In this document: piece after piece, positions 35,120-44,251 of the stretch
Layout of the letters: every line of letters begins with the position of its first letter
Position numbering within the stretch: the first letter of the stretch is position 1
From: Myxococcales bacterium
Lineage (GTDB): Bacteria; Myxococcota_A; Polyangia; Polyangiales; Polyangiaceae
Reading direction: 5' to 3'
Length of the DNA stretch: 64,000 nucleotides
Assembly: GCA_947473045.1 (NCBI GenBank)
Contig: CANJCO010000022.1
Span: forward strand, 1-64,000
The notes under the pieces: model-generated
Databases searched by the model: none
What the model was told of the DNA's origin: nothing
The model's input: only the letters and a program-made list of their open reading frames with translations
Program-made: the position numbers and the translations under genes

Positions 35120-35821
35120 CTACCCGATTGAGCGCGGGGGCCAGCAGCCCGCGGCCCGGGCGATGCGCTCGTACGCCGCGACCTCCAGCGGCCGCAGTCG
35201 CGTGATCCGATGCACTCCCGATGGTGGCCCCGAGTCGTCGTCGGAGTCGTCGCCGTCTTCGCGCGGCGCGCGGCGCGCCAGGCCGCTCGCGGAAAGCCTT
35301 CCACGCCGCAGCGCGCTGCCGAGCGCGAGAGCGTCTGCCGCGGTCTGAATGCGCGCGGCCCAGCCGGCCCCGTTGGCGAGCGCCGGCGGTCCGCCGAGCT
35401 CACCGTAGATATGCACGCTGCCGTACGCGAGCGCGACGCCTCGCGGTGCGTCGTACATCACGAGCGCGCCGCTTCGGGCGTGGGTTAAGAAGGTCTCGAG
35501 CAAGTCATCGACGCCGAGGACGTTGTCGGCGATCGCCACGAACGCCGATCGCGGCGGCACGCCGGCGCGGGTCGCGAGCGCGCGTGGGCCGATCGCCTCG
35601 CTTGTTGGCACCGTGACAACAGGCGCGGACGTCTTCGTTCGCAGCGCTCGCACCTGCGCGTGTTCGGAAGGCGAAACCTCGACAACCACGGCCGATGCAC
35701 CCGAAGCGCGGAGCCAGTCGATCTGGCGTGCGAGCAGCGTCTTTCCGTCGATGTCGAGGGCGCCGATGCCGCGGCCGGCGCTGTCCGCGTGGTCGCGGCG
35801 ACTGTGGATGACTGCGAACAT
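35120..35821 (-). CDS. nucleotidyltransferase-like protein
   Basis: 233 residues. N-terminal ~130 residues look like a Rossmann-type NTP-transferase (IGALDIDGKTLLARQIDWLRASGASAVVVEV; FVAIADNVLGVDDLLETFL), but the diagnostic GGxGTR and the catalytic Lys are absent. The C-terminal half contains an acidic stretch (EDGDDSDDDSGPP). It may be a degenerate sugar-nucleotidyltransferase. Starts 63 bp from the divergent CoA enzyme. Confidence 0.6.
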   Translation of the reverse strand: MFAVIHSRRDHADSAGRGIGALDIDGKTLLARQIDWLRASGASAVVVEVSPSEHAQVRALRTKTSAPVVTVPTSEAIGPRALATRAGVPPRSAFVAIADNVLGVDDLLETFLTHARSGALVMYDAPRGVALAYGSVHIYGELGGPPALANGAGWAARIQTAADALALGSALRRGRLSASGLARRAPREDGDDSDDDSGPPSGVHRITRLRPLEVAAYERIARAAGCWPPRSIG

Positions 35822-35884
35822 CTTCGGTCTTTACGAACGGCCCGAGGAGCGCGACCTCAAGTCGGTTGTGATATTTCGCGAGAC

Positions 35885-37045
35885 ATGTCGCCTGCACTCC
35901 GTCACGTTCGCGTGCTCGATCTCAGCCGCCTGCTCCCCGGGCCGTTCGCCACCCTCGTGCTCGCTGACCTCGGAGCGCGGGTCGACAAAGTGGAAGACGT
36001 TGGCGGCGGCGACTACTTGCGCCACATGCCGCCGCTCGTCGACGGAACCAGCGCTTTTTTTCTCTCGCTCAACCGAAACAAGCGATCGATCTGCCTCGAT
36101 CTCAAGCAGCCCGAGGGCAAGGCGGCGCTGGCCGCGCTGCTGCCCTTCTACGACGTGGTGATCGACCAGTTTCGGCCGGGCGTGATGGATCGACTTGGGC
36201 TGTCGCACGCGCAGATGCTCGCCATCCATCCCGCGCTCATCGTTTGTGCGCTCACGGGCTACGGTCAGGGTGGGCCGCTCGCGAGTCGGGCGGGCCACGA
36301 CTTGAACTATCTCGCGCGCTCGGGTGTTCTCGGCACGCAAGGTCCGGCCGGATCAGCGCCGCAGCCTCCGGGGTTTCAGTTGGCCGACGTGAGCGGAGGG
36401 CTCTACGCGGTCATCGCGATTCAGGCCGCGCTCGCGGAGCGGGAGCGGACCAAACGTGGCGCGATTGTCGACATCTCGATGGTCGAGTCGTCGATGGGCT
36501 TCGCCCTGCTGCAGCTGGCGCCGGCGCTCTTCGGGGTCGGGGTTGCGCGCGGCGATGAGCCCCTGAGCGGGGGTCTCGCTGCGTATGGCGTCTACGCGAC
36601 GCGAGACGGAAAATTCGTCGCGCTGGGAGCGCTCGAGCCCAAATTCTGGATGGCGTTCGCGCTGGGCGCGGGGCTCGAGGCGGACATGAGCGGCATCGTT
36701 CCTGGCCCGCATCAGCCTGCGCTCAAGGCCCGCCTGGCGGACATTTTTGCCGGCCGTACGCGCGACGAGTGGGCGGCGTTCGGTCGCGAGCGCGATTGCT
36801 GCCTCGAGCCGGTGCTCGAACCGCACGAGCTGCGCGCCGACCCCCACTTGACCGCTCGCGGCGCGTTCTTCGACATCGCCACAGCCCGCGGCCCGCTCCC
36901 GCAGTTCGCGCTGCCCGTCACCGACCGCGACGCCGCGCATTCGCCCCCGCCCGATCAGGGCGAGCACACCGATGCCATCCTGCGCGAAGCAGGCTTCGAC
37001 GATGCGCGCATCGCGGCGCTTCGGGCGACGGGCGCGGTTCGGTAG
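35885..37045 (+). CDS. CaiB/BaiF family CoA enzyme, alpha-methylacyl-CoA racemase-like
   Basis: 386 residues from the ATG at 35885. The N-terminus VRVLDLSRLLPGPFATLVLADLGARVDKVED and segment GHDLNYLARSG match the racemase branch, in which the His-Asp of GHD and a later Asp (FQLADVSGG) are the two catalytic bases. Length also fits (360-390). It would epimerise 2-methylacyl-CoAs for beta-oxidation or branched-chain lipid handling. No CoA ligase or dehydrogenase is nearby. Its stop and that of the MshEN gene are 1 bp apart (convergent). Confidence 0.88.
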   Translation: MSPALRHVRVLDLSRLLPGPFATLVLADLGARVDKVEDVGGGDYLRHMPPLVDGTSAFFLSLNRNKRSICLDLKQPEGKAALAALLPFYDVVIDQFRPGVMDRLGLSHAQMLAIHPALIVCALTGYGQGGPLASRAGHDLNYLARSGVLGTQGPAGSAPQPPGFQLADVSGGLYAVIAIQAALAERERTKRGAIVDISMVESSMGFALLQLAPALFGVGVARGDEPLSGGLAAYGVYATRDGKFVALGALEPKFWMAFALGAGLEADMSGIVPGPHQPALKARLADIFAGRTRDEWAAFGRERDCCLEPVLEPHELRADPHLTARGAFFDIATARGPLPQFALPVTDRDAAHSPPPDQGEHTDAILREAGFDDARIAALRATGAVR

Positions 37046-37046
37046 C

Positions 37047-37994
37047 TCAGATCTTGCGGTACTCCTCGACGAACTCCCAGTCCGCGATGAGGCCTTTGCG
37101 CAGCATGAGCGAAAGAAGCGCCGCGAACATCGACTGCCATTTGGCGTCCTCGCCGAGAATCTCGCTCGCGTCTGCGCCGTGGGAGACTGCCCGCAACGCG
37201 CTGATCAAATCGCGCGCGGTCAGGCCCTCGCCGTGCGCGGGTGAGCTTCCCGCGCTCGACTTGCGCGACGGCAAATTAATCGTGGTGCCGTCGAGCAGGG
37301 TGAGCGCGACCATGGGGCGATTGCGCGCCTGTCCCGGGGCAGACGGCGGCGGCGGTTGTGGGTCGATCACTGGCGACTGGGCCGGGATGGAAGGCGGGGG
37401 GCGGGGCGACGGTTGTGACGGCGGCGAGCTCGACGGAGGCTCGGAGGCGAACGTCGGCAGCGGTGCCGGCGCGATGCGGGCAGCAGCGTTCGCGGACAGC
37501 GACGGCGGGGCGGGCGGCCGCGCCATGGGCTTCGGTGGTTGTGACGCCGACCCTGTTGCATAATACACGCGGATCGCGTTCTGAATGTCGCTGCGACACG
37601 CGATCATCGGGCGCGCCGGCATCTCGGCGAAGCGGCTCACCGAGCTGAGCGCAAGCTCGTGAGTTGGGTCGTCCATCGCGACATAGAGCGTGTCGCCCTT
37701 CTGCTTCGACTTTCGGATCATGACCGGAATCAGGCAGTATTCGTCGGCCAGCCGCCTCGGCACGAGGTCGAGCAGCTGACGTGAAAAATCGATGTGATAC
37801 AGCGACACCCAGGGCACGCTGAGCTGCTGCGAGAGCGCTTGCGTCAGCACCGTCTCGTCGACGTAGCCCAGGTGCACGAGCACGTCCCCGAGCCGCTCGC
37901 CTGACCCCCTCGGATGAGCCAGCGCCGCCGCGAGCTGCTCCTCCGAAATGACGTTGGCCGTGACGAGCAGCTCCCCGATTCTTACGCGTGCCAC
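37047..37994 (-). CDS. MshEN (GspE N-terminal) domain protein with Pro-rich linker
   Basis: 315 residues, GTG at 37994 chosen because it starts the conserved VRIGELLVTANVISEEQL; the longer frame upstream would run into the divergent gene. The N-terminal ~150 residues are the MshEN/T2SSE-N module (two copies of the RxGELLV / RLGDVLVHLG helix pattern), which binds c-di-GMP in some members. A Pro-rich linker (~175-235) follows, then a C-terminal alpha/beta region ending LRKGLIADWEFVEEYRK. No GspE ATPase domain. It may be a c-di-GMP or polarity effector. Divergent from the multi-domain kinase. Confidence 0.78.
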   Translation of the reverse strand: MARVRIGELLVTANVISEEQLAAALAHPRGSGERLGDVLVHLGYVDETVLTQALSQQLSVPWVSLYHIDFSRQLLDLVPRRLADEYCLIPVMIRKSKQKGDTLYVAMDDPTHELALSSVSRFAEMPARPMIACRSDIQNAIRVYYATGSASQPPKPMARPPAPPSLSANAAARIAPAPLPTFASEPPSSSPPSQPSPRPPPSIPAQSPVIDPQPPPPSAPGQARNRPMVALTLLDGTTINLPSRKSSAGSSPAHGEGLTARDLISALRAVSHGADASEILGEDAKWQSMFAALLSLMLRKGLIADWEFVEEYRKI

Positions 37995-38091
37995 AGTGTT
38001 ACCGTAGCAACTTGCGGACGCTTTCGTGCGCCGAATGCAGTCGCGCAGTGTCCGCACCGCTCGCAGACGTACGTGATAGCCTGTCGTGGTC

Positions 38092-40815
38092 ATGCGTCCG
38101 TGTCCCCAATGCGCTCAGTCGTGCGACGCCGCGCACCAGTTCTGCCCGGGGTGCGGTTTCCCGATCGGAAAGGTCGCGATCAACCCGGATGATCCGCTGC
38201 TCGGAACCACCCTTCCGGGAGGCTTCGTCATCCTCGAGCTGATCGGTGTTGGCGGCATGGGGCGCGTATACCGCGCGGAGCAGACGACGCTCGGCCGCAC
38301 CGTCGCCGTAAAGATCGTGCACCCGCATCTCGTCGGTGAAGAGAACGCGGTCGCGCGTTTCATCACCGAAGCGCGCGCAGCGAGCCGTCTCAATCACCCG
38401 AACTCGGTCGCCGTGATCGACTTCGGCAAGACGGCCGACGGCCAGCTTTATCTGGTCATGGAGTACCTGCGCGGCAAAGACCTCGCGCGCGTTGCCTACG
38501 AAGATGGCCCCCTGCCGTTCAAGCGCATCGCCGACGTGCTCCGGCAGACGCTCGCGGCCCTCGGCGAGGCCCATCACCTCGGGATCATCCATCGTGATCT
38601 GAAACCCGAGAACGTCATCCTCGAGCCTGTGCGCGGCGGCGGTGACTTCGTGAAGGTCGTCGATTTCGGACTCGCGAAAATGCGCGAGGGGACGCAGCCT
38701 TCGATCACGAGCCCGGGCATTGTCTGCGGCACGCCTGAGTACATGAGCCCCGAGCAGGGTAGAGGCGATCCGCTCGACGCCCGAAGCGACGTCTACGCCG
38801 TGGGCGTCATCCTCTACCAGATGCTGGCAGGCAGGCTGCCGTTCGAGGCTGACTCGCCGACGCAGGTCGTGCTCATGCACCTGTCGAAGCCGCCGCCAGC
38901 GCTCGAGCTGGTGGCCCCCGAGCGACGTATCCCGTCCGCGTTGATCGACATCGCGATGAAGGCGCTCGCGAAGGATACGGACGACCGCTTCGCATCCGCC
39001 AACGACTTCGCCGATGCGCTCGGAGTGGTGATCGAGGGGCTCGATGCAGCGCGCAGGGCGCTCAGCAAGCCCAGCTTCGTCGCTTGCGAACGCTGTGCGA
39101 CCGCCAACGCCTCGGGGCAGAAATTCTGTGGCGAATGCGGGGCAGCGCTGCCGTCGGTAGGCGTAGGCATCGTGACCGCGAGGACGACCGCTGCGGCGGG
39201 ACCTGGCGCGTTGGCGGCCGTGTCGGCGCGGCCCAGCGATCCGCCGCCTTCGAACAAGGGCCCCTCGGTGGCCGTTCAGGTCGCGTTGCCGCTGCCGCTC
39301 GTCGGGCGCGATGACGATCTCGCGTGGCTCGAAGCGCGGCGAAGTGAAGTGACCCATTCGCTGATGTCGGCGCGCATCGTGGGCGACCACGGCATGGGCA
39401 AAACGCGGCTGCTCCGCGAGTTTCTGCAAGCCTGTAGCGACTCGGGTGATGTCGTAGTGACGTCCGGGCCCGATCCCGCGTCTGCCGAGGTTGGCTACTA
39501 CGCGCTTCGAAAGGCGATTTCGGCGCTGGCGATACTGCCGCACGACGGCGGCGCGCTCTCGGACTGGGGCAACGCGAGCGGGGAGGCGAAGAGCGGTCTA
39601 GGCGCCGTGTTCGACAAGCTCGAGCCGCGCCAGGCTTCGCTCTCCCCCGACGAGCGGCGCTTTTCGGCCGCAGAGGCGCTTCGCTGGGCGATCATCCGCG
39701 CGAGCGCGCGATCGGACGGCAGGCGGGTCGTGCTGGCGGTCGATGACCTTTCCTTCATTGACGGGGCCAGCCGCAACGCGCTCCTCGATCTCGTGAGCGA
39801 GCCACCGCTCGTGGCTGTGCTCGTGGTCGTGGCGCACCTCCCGGGTTTCGATTCGCAGTGGCCGGAGGGGCACAACCACACGCGCGTGCTTGCAGGCCTG
39901 CCCGGCCCCGTCGTGACCAAGCTGCTGTCCACCGCGGGCGCCCCGGGGGGCTCGCTTTCGTCGGCGGGTCGCGGAATCGCGCCGCTGTACGTCGAGCAGC
40001 TCGTTCGACTCGTGCGCGAGCAGGGCGGTTCGCCGCCTTCGCGACTCGCGGACCTCATCGCTCAGCGCGTCGAACGCCTTCCCGCCGACGCGCGCCGCGT
40101 ACTGCAGGCGATCGCCGTCGTTGGCGACGAGTCGACCCAGAACAGCCTCACGCCGATGCTGCCGTCGGGCACCAAGTTCGAAGGCGCCGTCACGACGCTC
40201 GAGCTTGCGGGCATGGTCGAGCGAAGCGAGCTCCTGCTGCGCACGTCCCATCCGCTGTTGCGAGAGGTGGTCCTCGCCACGATTCCAGCGTCGGTGCGCC
40301 GCGAGCTGCACGCCGCCGCGGCCCGCGTCGCCGAGACCGTGGGTGCGCCGCTCGAGGTTCACGCGCTGCACGAGCTCTACGCACAGAACGCGTTCGACGC
40401 GCTGCTGCTGCTCGAGCGCGTCGCCGCCCGCTGCGCTTCCCGCGGTGACGTCATGGGCAACACGCTCGCGCTGCGCCGCGGCCTCGAGCTGGCGCGCCGT
40501 GAGCTGTTTCGCGGCGAGCTCGACGACCCGATGCGCGCCGTGCTCATTTTCAGCCGAAAGCTGGGCGAGGCGCTCTCTGCGGCGGGCAACCTCACCGACG
40601 CCGACGGTGTGCTGCGCGAGGCGCTCGACGTGGCGGGCCCCAGCGGTCAGGACCGCGCTCGCGTCTTGGCCGCGCTCGCCCACGTGGCCCATGGCCGCGC
40701 GCGCCCGAACGACGCCCGCGCCTACCTCCGCGAAGCCGTCGAGCTGGCGACCCGCAGCGGCGCGCACGAGACGCTCGTACAACTTCAAGAGTTGAGCCGC
40801 GCCCTGACCGCTTAG
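38092..40815 (+). CDS. zinc-ribbon / Ser-Thr kinase / zinc-ribbon / AAA-type ATPase multidomain protein
   Basis: 907 residues from the ATG at 38092 (GTG 38086 possible). Order: zinc ribbon CPQCAQSCDAAHQFCPGCG (3-21), kinase domain (~45-305) with GVGGMGRVYRA, VAVK, IIHRDLKPENV and VVDFGLA, GTPEYMSPEQ, all intact; a second zinc ribbon CERCATANASGQKFCGECG (~330-350); an ATPase region with LVGRDDDLAWLE and Walker A GDHGMGKT (~405-445), and a TPR-like helical tail. The architecture is like large multidomain sensor kinases of myxobacteria. No transmembrane helix; a cytoplasmic kinase coupled to a signalling ATPase. Confidence 0.9.
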   Translation: MRPCPQCAQSCDAAHQFCPGCGFPIGKVAINPDDPLLGTTLPGGFVILELIGVGGMGRVYRAEQTTLGRTVAVKIVHPHLVGEENAVARFITEARAASRLNHPNSVAVIDFGKTADGQLYLVMEYLRGKDLARVAYEDGPLPFKRIADVLRQTLAALGEAHHLGIIHRDLKPENVILEPVRGGGDFVKVVDFGLAKMREGTQPSITSPGIVCGTPEYMSPEQGRGDPLDARSDVYAVGVILYQMLAGRLPFEADSPTQVVLMHLSKPPPALELVAPERRIPSALIDIAMKALAKDTDDRFASANDFADALGVVIEGLDAARRALSKPSFVACERCATANASGQKFCGECGAALPSVGVGIVTARTTAAAGPGALAAVSARPSDPPPSNKGPSVAVQVALPLPLVGRDDDLAWLEARRSEVTHSLMSARIVGDHGMGKTRLLREFLQACSDSGDVVVTSGPDPASAEVGYYALRKAISALAILPHDGGALSDWGNASGEAKSGLGAVFDKLEPRQASLSPDERRFSAAEALRWAIIRASARSDGRRVVLAVDDLSFIDGASRNALLDLVSEPPLVAVLVVVAHLPGFDSQWPEGHNHTRVLAGLPGPVVTKLLSTAGAPGGSLSSAGRGIAPLYVEQLVRLVREQGGSPPSRLADLIAQRVERLPADARRVLQAIAVVGDESTQNSLTPMLPSGTKFEGAVTTLELAGMVERSELLLRTSHPLLREVVLATIPASVRRELHAAAARVAETVGAPLEVHALHELYAQNAFDALLLLERVAARCASRGDVMGNTLALRRGLELARRELFRGELDDPMRAVLIFSRKLGEALSAAGNLTDADGVLREALDVAGPSGQDRARVLAALAHVAHGRARPNDARAYLREAVELATRSGAHETLVQLQELSRALTA

Positions 40816-40854
40816 GCTCGGTCATGGCCGGTGCGCGCGCGACGCGATCGGATT

Positions 40855-41526
40855 ATGATGAAGCGCGTCATGACTGCTGGTGACCCGCAAGCCGTACCCG
40901 CTCCGCCGCCTTCCAAGTCGAAGGAGCTCGGGCTAAAAATCCGCGTCCGGCGCATCCATCGGCGCGACCTGAACCGCGTCTGGGAATTTCTCAAGCACGT
41001 CTTTCGCGACGTGAACCGCGACACGGTCGAGTATCAGCGACCTCGCTCGAAGAAGCGCTTCCTCGAGGTCTACGAGGAAGAAGGCGTCGAGCAGCTCTTG
41101 TTCGAAATCGAGAAGGGTGACATCGACGGCACCCCCAAGAAAGACTCGACCATTGTCGGCTACGCCGAGTGCGCGTTCGAGATCGTCGGCTCCGACAGCT
41201 GGATGAACCAGCGCTACTTTGACAACCGCGAAATGCGACCGCTCTTCGTCGAGGAGCTCGCCGTGCATCCGCACGCGCAGGGGCTCGGCGTTGGCACTTT
41301 CATCCTGGAGCAGCTCGAGCACATCGCCCGACTCCGGGGCTCGACCCACTTGGTGCTCGAAGTCGCCGAGAACAACGCGCACGCGCTCAAATTCTACCGC
41401 ATTCGCAACTTCTACAAGCTCGACGCAGCCATTTTCATGGCGAAGAAGATTCAAAATGAGGGCGAGCTGTTGCCGCCGCGCCAGCTGAAAAAGAAGAAGC
41501 CGCCGACCGGCGTCAAGGGCGAGTAA
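40855..41526 (+). CDS. GNAT-family N-acetyltransferase
   Basis: 223 residues from the ATG at 40855; ATG 40870 and an upstream start are alternatives. The GNAT core is clear: motif A VEELAVHPHAQGLGVGTFIL (acetyl-CoA pyrophosphate loop Q-x-x-G-x-G/A) followed by LVLEVAENNAHALKFYRIRNFYKL. Lys-rich C-terminus (LKKKKPPTGVKG). Substrate unknown. It ends 6 bp before the phosphatase-like gene, so the two are co-transcribed. Confidence 0.85.
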   Translation: MMKRVMTAGDPQAVPAPPPSKSKELGLKIRVRRIHRRDLNRVWEFLKHVFRDVNRDTVEYQRPRSKKRFLEVYEEEGVEQLLFEIEKGDIDGTPKKDSTIVGYAECAFEIVGSDSWMNQRYFDNREMRPLFVEELAVHPHAQGLGVGTFILEQLEHIARLRGSTHLVLEVAENNAHALKFYRIRNFYKLDAAIFMAKKIQNEGELLPPRQLKKKKPPTGVKGE

Positions 41527-41532
41527 GCGCGC

Positions 41533-42555
41533 GTGCCCCGACATATCGCTCGCTGGGATCTCGACAAGACGTATCTGCGCACCGAGTTCGACTCGCTGCG
41601 CGACCTGCTGCGAACCGCGTTCGAACGCCCCGACCAGAAGCGCACCAATCCCGGCGCGGCAACGCTGCTGCGCGAGATGGTGCGTGCGAACGTGAGCGTG
41701 CACATCCTGAGCGGATCGCCCGAGCAGATGCGCCGGCGGCTCGAGGACAAGCTCCGGCTCGACGGCGTGAAATGGGACAGCTTCACGTTGAAGCCGAATC
41801 TCGAAAATATGCTTCGCTTTCGCTTTCGCGCGCTTCGCGATCAGCTTGGCTACAAGCTCCCTGCGCTGCTTCGCGCCCGCGCGATGGCGACCGAGCCGAC
41901 GCATGACGACCCGGGTCTGCGCAAAGAGACGCTCTTCGGCGACGACGCCGAAGCCGACGCGTACGTTTACTCGCTCTACAGCGATGTCGTGGCCGGGCGC
42001 GTCGACGAAAGCGCGCTCGCCGAGATTTGCGTTCGCGGTCGCATGTATCCCGACGTTCAGGACGTGGTGATGTCGCACGCCCGCGCCATCCAGCGGGGCG
42101 AGATCGTCGAGCGCATCTTCATTCACCTCGAAAAGCAGTCGCCTCCCGACGATTTTCTCATCTACGGCCCGCGTCTCATCCCATTTTACAACTACCTTCA
42201 GGCGGCGTTCGTGCTCCTCGAAGACGGGCGCGTGCCTCCCGAGGCCGTGCTGCGCGTGGCTGTGGAGCTCGTTGTGATGCACCGCTTCGACGGCGAAGCC
42301 CTCGCGCGCAGCTATCTCGACCTCGCCAAGCGCGGACACTTGCGCGGAGAGCGCACAGGCGACCTCGCGAGCTGCTTCGAGCTATGGGCGCGCGACGAAA
42401 AAGTGCCGGGGGCGGACGAGCTGTCGCGCATGCTCGAGCGCCTCCCGAAGCACGCTGAAGTCGCCCGCGCGAGCTGGCGCGCTGAGGAGCCGCCCAGCCC
42501 GCCCGATTACCTGGCGCTGGTCGACCGTCACAACCCGAGGCACCGCCGTCGCTAG
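41533..42555 (+). CDS. App1/DUF2183-like HAD phosphatase domain protein
   Basis: 340 residues, GTG start. HAD-type motif DLDKTYLRTEF at residues 9-19 and VSVHILSGSPEQM (motif II Ser) resemble the phosphatidate-phosphatase App1 catalytic domain; a C-terminal helical domain (~200-320) has no recognised match. The nucleophile Asp and the next Asp of D-x-D are present. A lipid-phosphate or protein-phosphate phosphatase is possible, but the substrate is unproven. Coupled to the GNAT gene. Confidence 0.7.
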   Translation: MPRHIARWDLDKTYLRTEFDSLRDLLRTAFERPDQKRTNPGAATLLREMVRANVSVHILSGSPEQMRRRLEDKLRLDGVKWDSFTLKPNLENMLRFRFRALRDQLGYKLPALLRARAMATEPTHDDPGLRKETLFGDDAEADAYVYSLYSDVVAGRVDESALAEICVRGRMYPDVQDVVMSHARAIQRGEIVERIFIHLEKQSPPDDFLIYGPRLIPFYNYLQAAFVLLEDGRVPPEAVLRVAVELVVMHRFDGEALARSYLDLAKRGHLRGERTGDLASCFELWARDEKVPGADELSRMLERLPKHAEVARASWRAEEPPSPPDYLALVDRHNPRHRRR

Positions 42556-42578
42556 CTAGCGGAGCTGCGCGGGTCGGG

Positions 42579-43178
42579 TCACGTCCAGTGACCGGCTCGA
42601 AGGGCGGCGGTGTCGATGACTTTGATGCGAGGACCGAGCGCCTCGCGGAAGCTGTCCTCGTCTTCGTCGTCCATGATGGCGTCGCCGAACCCCGCAGCCA
42701 CTTCCATCGCCGTCGACAGGATGCGAAGAAACTGGGCGAAGCTCGAGGCGACCAGCGTTGGCTGCCATCGCTCCTGCCCGATCATTGCAGTATACACGGG
42801 ACAGTCACCCTCGGCGTCGGGCTTCGACACGTCGAGGAAGTATGGATCGCCGAGCAGCGAGCTCTCGCCGATGACCACCCACGATGACTTCCAGTCGAGC
42901 GGCACCGTGCCTCCGCCCTCGGGCGGAGTCGTGCCCACGGCCTGCGCCTGCGCGAGCTCGTCGGCGGGAAACAGCCGAATGCGCTCAACGGGGGTGACCG
43001 TCTCGAGCTGAACCGGGTTCGCGCCGGCGAGAAAACCTCGAAAGCGGGGGGGTATCTTCAGCTGCTTTTTGAGCGCCTCGACGGTTTCGGGCTTCGCCTT
43101 CCCAAAGGTGAGGCCGAGTTTTCGCCGCTCGAATATCTGCTTGAGGCTGTCTACTGCGTCCGCCAGATCGGTGTCCAC
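42579..43178 (-). CDS. SMI1/KNR4 (SUKH-like) domain protein
   Basis: 199 residues. KLGLTFGKAKPETVEALKKQLKIPPRFRGFLAGANPV and later VVIGESSLLGDPYFLDV match the SUKH pattern (I/L-P-x-x-(Y/F)-x-x-F-L, with the GDPYFLD turn). The family includes immunity proteins that bind toxin nucleases or deaminases, and also housekeeping regulators. No toxin gene is adjacent, so an immunity role is only a possibility. Convergent with the phosphatase gene. Confidence 0.72.
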   Translation of the reverse strand: MDTDLADAVDSLKQIFERRKLGLTFGKAKPETVEALKKQLKIPPRFRGFLAGANPVQLETVTPVERIRLFPADELAQAQAVGTTPPEGGGTVPLDWKSSWVVIGESSLLGDPYFLDVSKPDAEGDCPVYTAMIGQERWQPTLVASSFAQFLRILSTAMEVAAGFGDAIMDDEDEDSFREALGPRIKVIDTAALRAGHWT

Positions 43179-43272
43179 GTGGCCCTCGCTGCGGCCGTCC
43201 CGTCAGGGCGGCGATCTTCCCCCGCGCCACTGAAATACCGCGGGGCCAGCAGTCTACACGGCCTGACGTAGC

Positions 43273-44229
43273 CTACAAGCCCGCTGCGCCGCCGCCGTCC
43301 GGAAGCTGCGCGCCTGCGGCTTCTGCGCTCGCGATCGACGGCAAATCGCAGGCGAAATGCAGTGACACGGCGGTCGCCTCGGCCGACCCGCCGATGGATC
43401 GCAACGGCTCGACAAGCCGCGCGACCGCACCCCGCACGCGGGTCACGGCGAGTCCGCGCGGATTGTTACCGAAGGTCGGCGTAACGGAGACGGCCGCGCT
43501 CGCGACGTCGTTGTCGGGCATCACGAGCTCGACGGCGACCTCCACCCGAGCTGCGTAGGCGGCGTCTCCGCCCGCAAGTTGCAGCGCGTTGCAGAGCCTT
43601 TGCGAGCCGCGGCCACCGTCGGTTCCGAGGACGACGCGGGCCCAGTTCGCGACGTCGACGCGGTAGCTCGTGCGGTCCGGTCGCACGATGCGAACGCAGC
43701 GACCGTCGATTTCATCGAGAACCTCTCCGGCGGCGCAGCGCATTTCGGCACCCAGCGCCTGCGCGAGCCCGGGGACGCAATACGCGGAACCTGACACCGC
43801 GAGCGTCGCGGCGGGGTCATGGCAGCGAGCGTGCTCGCCGGGCTCGAGGTGCACGCGGCTCGCGGCGTCGACGCTGGCCTGTGGCAGGCACGCGCCGGTT
43901 TCGAGGTCGATCGCCTGCTCAGCGGCACACGCGCGCACGTCGCACGCGCCGGCGCGAAAGCGGGCCGCCGGCGCACACACTCCCGCGCCCACGTCCTGGG
44001 AGACGCAGCCGCCGAGCAGCGGGAAAAGGCCGGAGTCGCACGCGCAGCGACCGGTGGCAGAGGGGCGCGATCCGAGCGGGCAGGCGAGGGCTGCGCACGT
44101 CAGCGGGGCAACGGCGGAGCGGGCAGGTTCTACGTACGCGCACGGTGCTTTTGCCGAGCACGCGCCCGCCAGAGCGAGACCGAAGGTCTGAATCGCGCGG
44201 ACGAATCGCACGGCCGGAAACGCTACCAC
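43273..44229 (-). CDS. exported Cys-rich protein, possible lipoprotein
   Basis: 318 residues; a GTG six codons inside is an alternative start. Hydrophobic N-terminus FVRAIQTFGLALAGACSAK resembles a lipoprotein signal but AGAC is a weak lipobox. Next comes a Cys-rich segment (CAALACPLGSRP, CACDSGLFPLLGGC) with EGF-like spacing, then a C-terminal beta-rich domain (~200-300). Only 22 bp separate it from the divergent hisD, so the two share very little promoter space. Function unknown. Confidence 0.7.
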   Translation of the reverse strand: MVAFPAVRFVRAIQTFGLALAGACSAKAPCAYVEPARSAVAPLTCAALACPLGSRPSATGRCACDSGLFPLLGGCVSQDVGAGVCAPAARFRAGACDVRACAAEQAIDLETGACLPQASVDAASRVHLEPGEHARCHDPAATLAVSGSAYCVPGLAQALGAEMRCAAGEVLDEIDGRCVRIVRPDRTSYRVDVANWARVVLGTDGGRGSQRLCNALQLAGGDAAYAARVEVAVELVMPDNDVASAAVSVTPTFGNNPRGLAVTRVRGAVARLVEPLRSIGGSAEATAVSLHFACDLPSIASAEAAGAQLPDGGGAAGL

Positions 44230-44251
44230 GCCGTGCTACAGCTTCGCGGCC

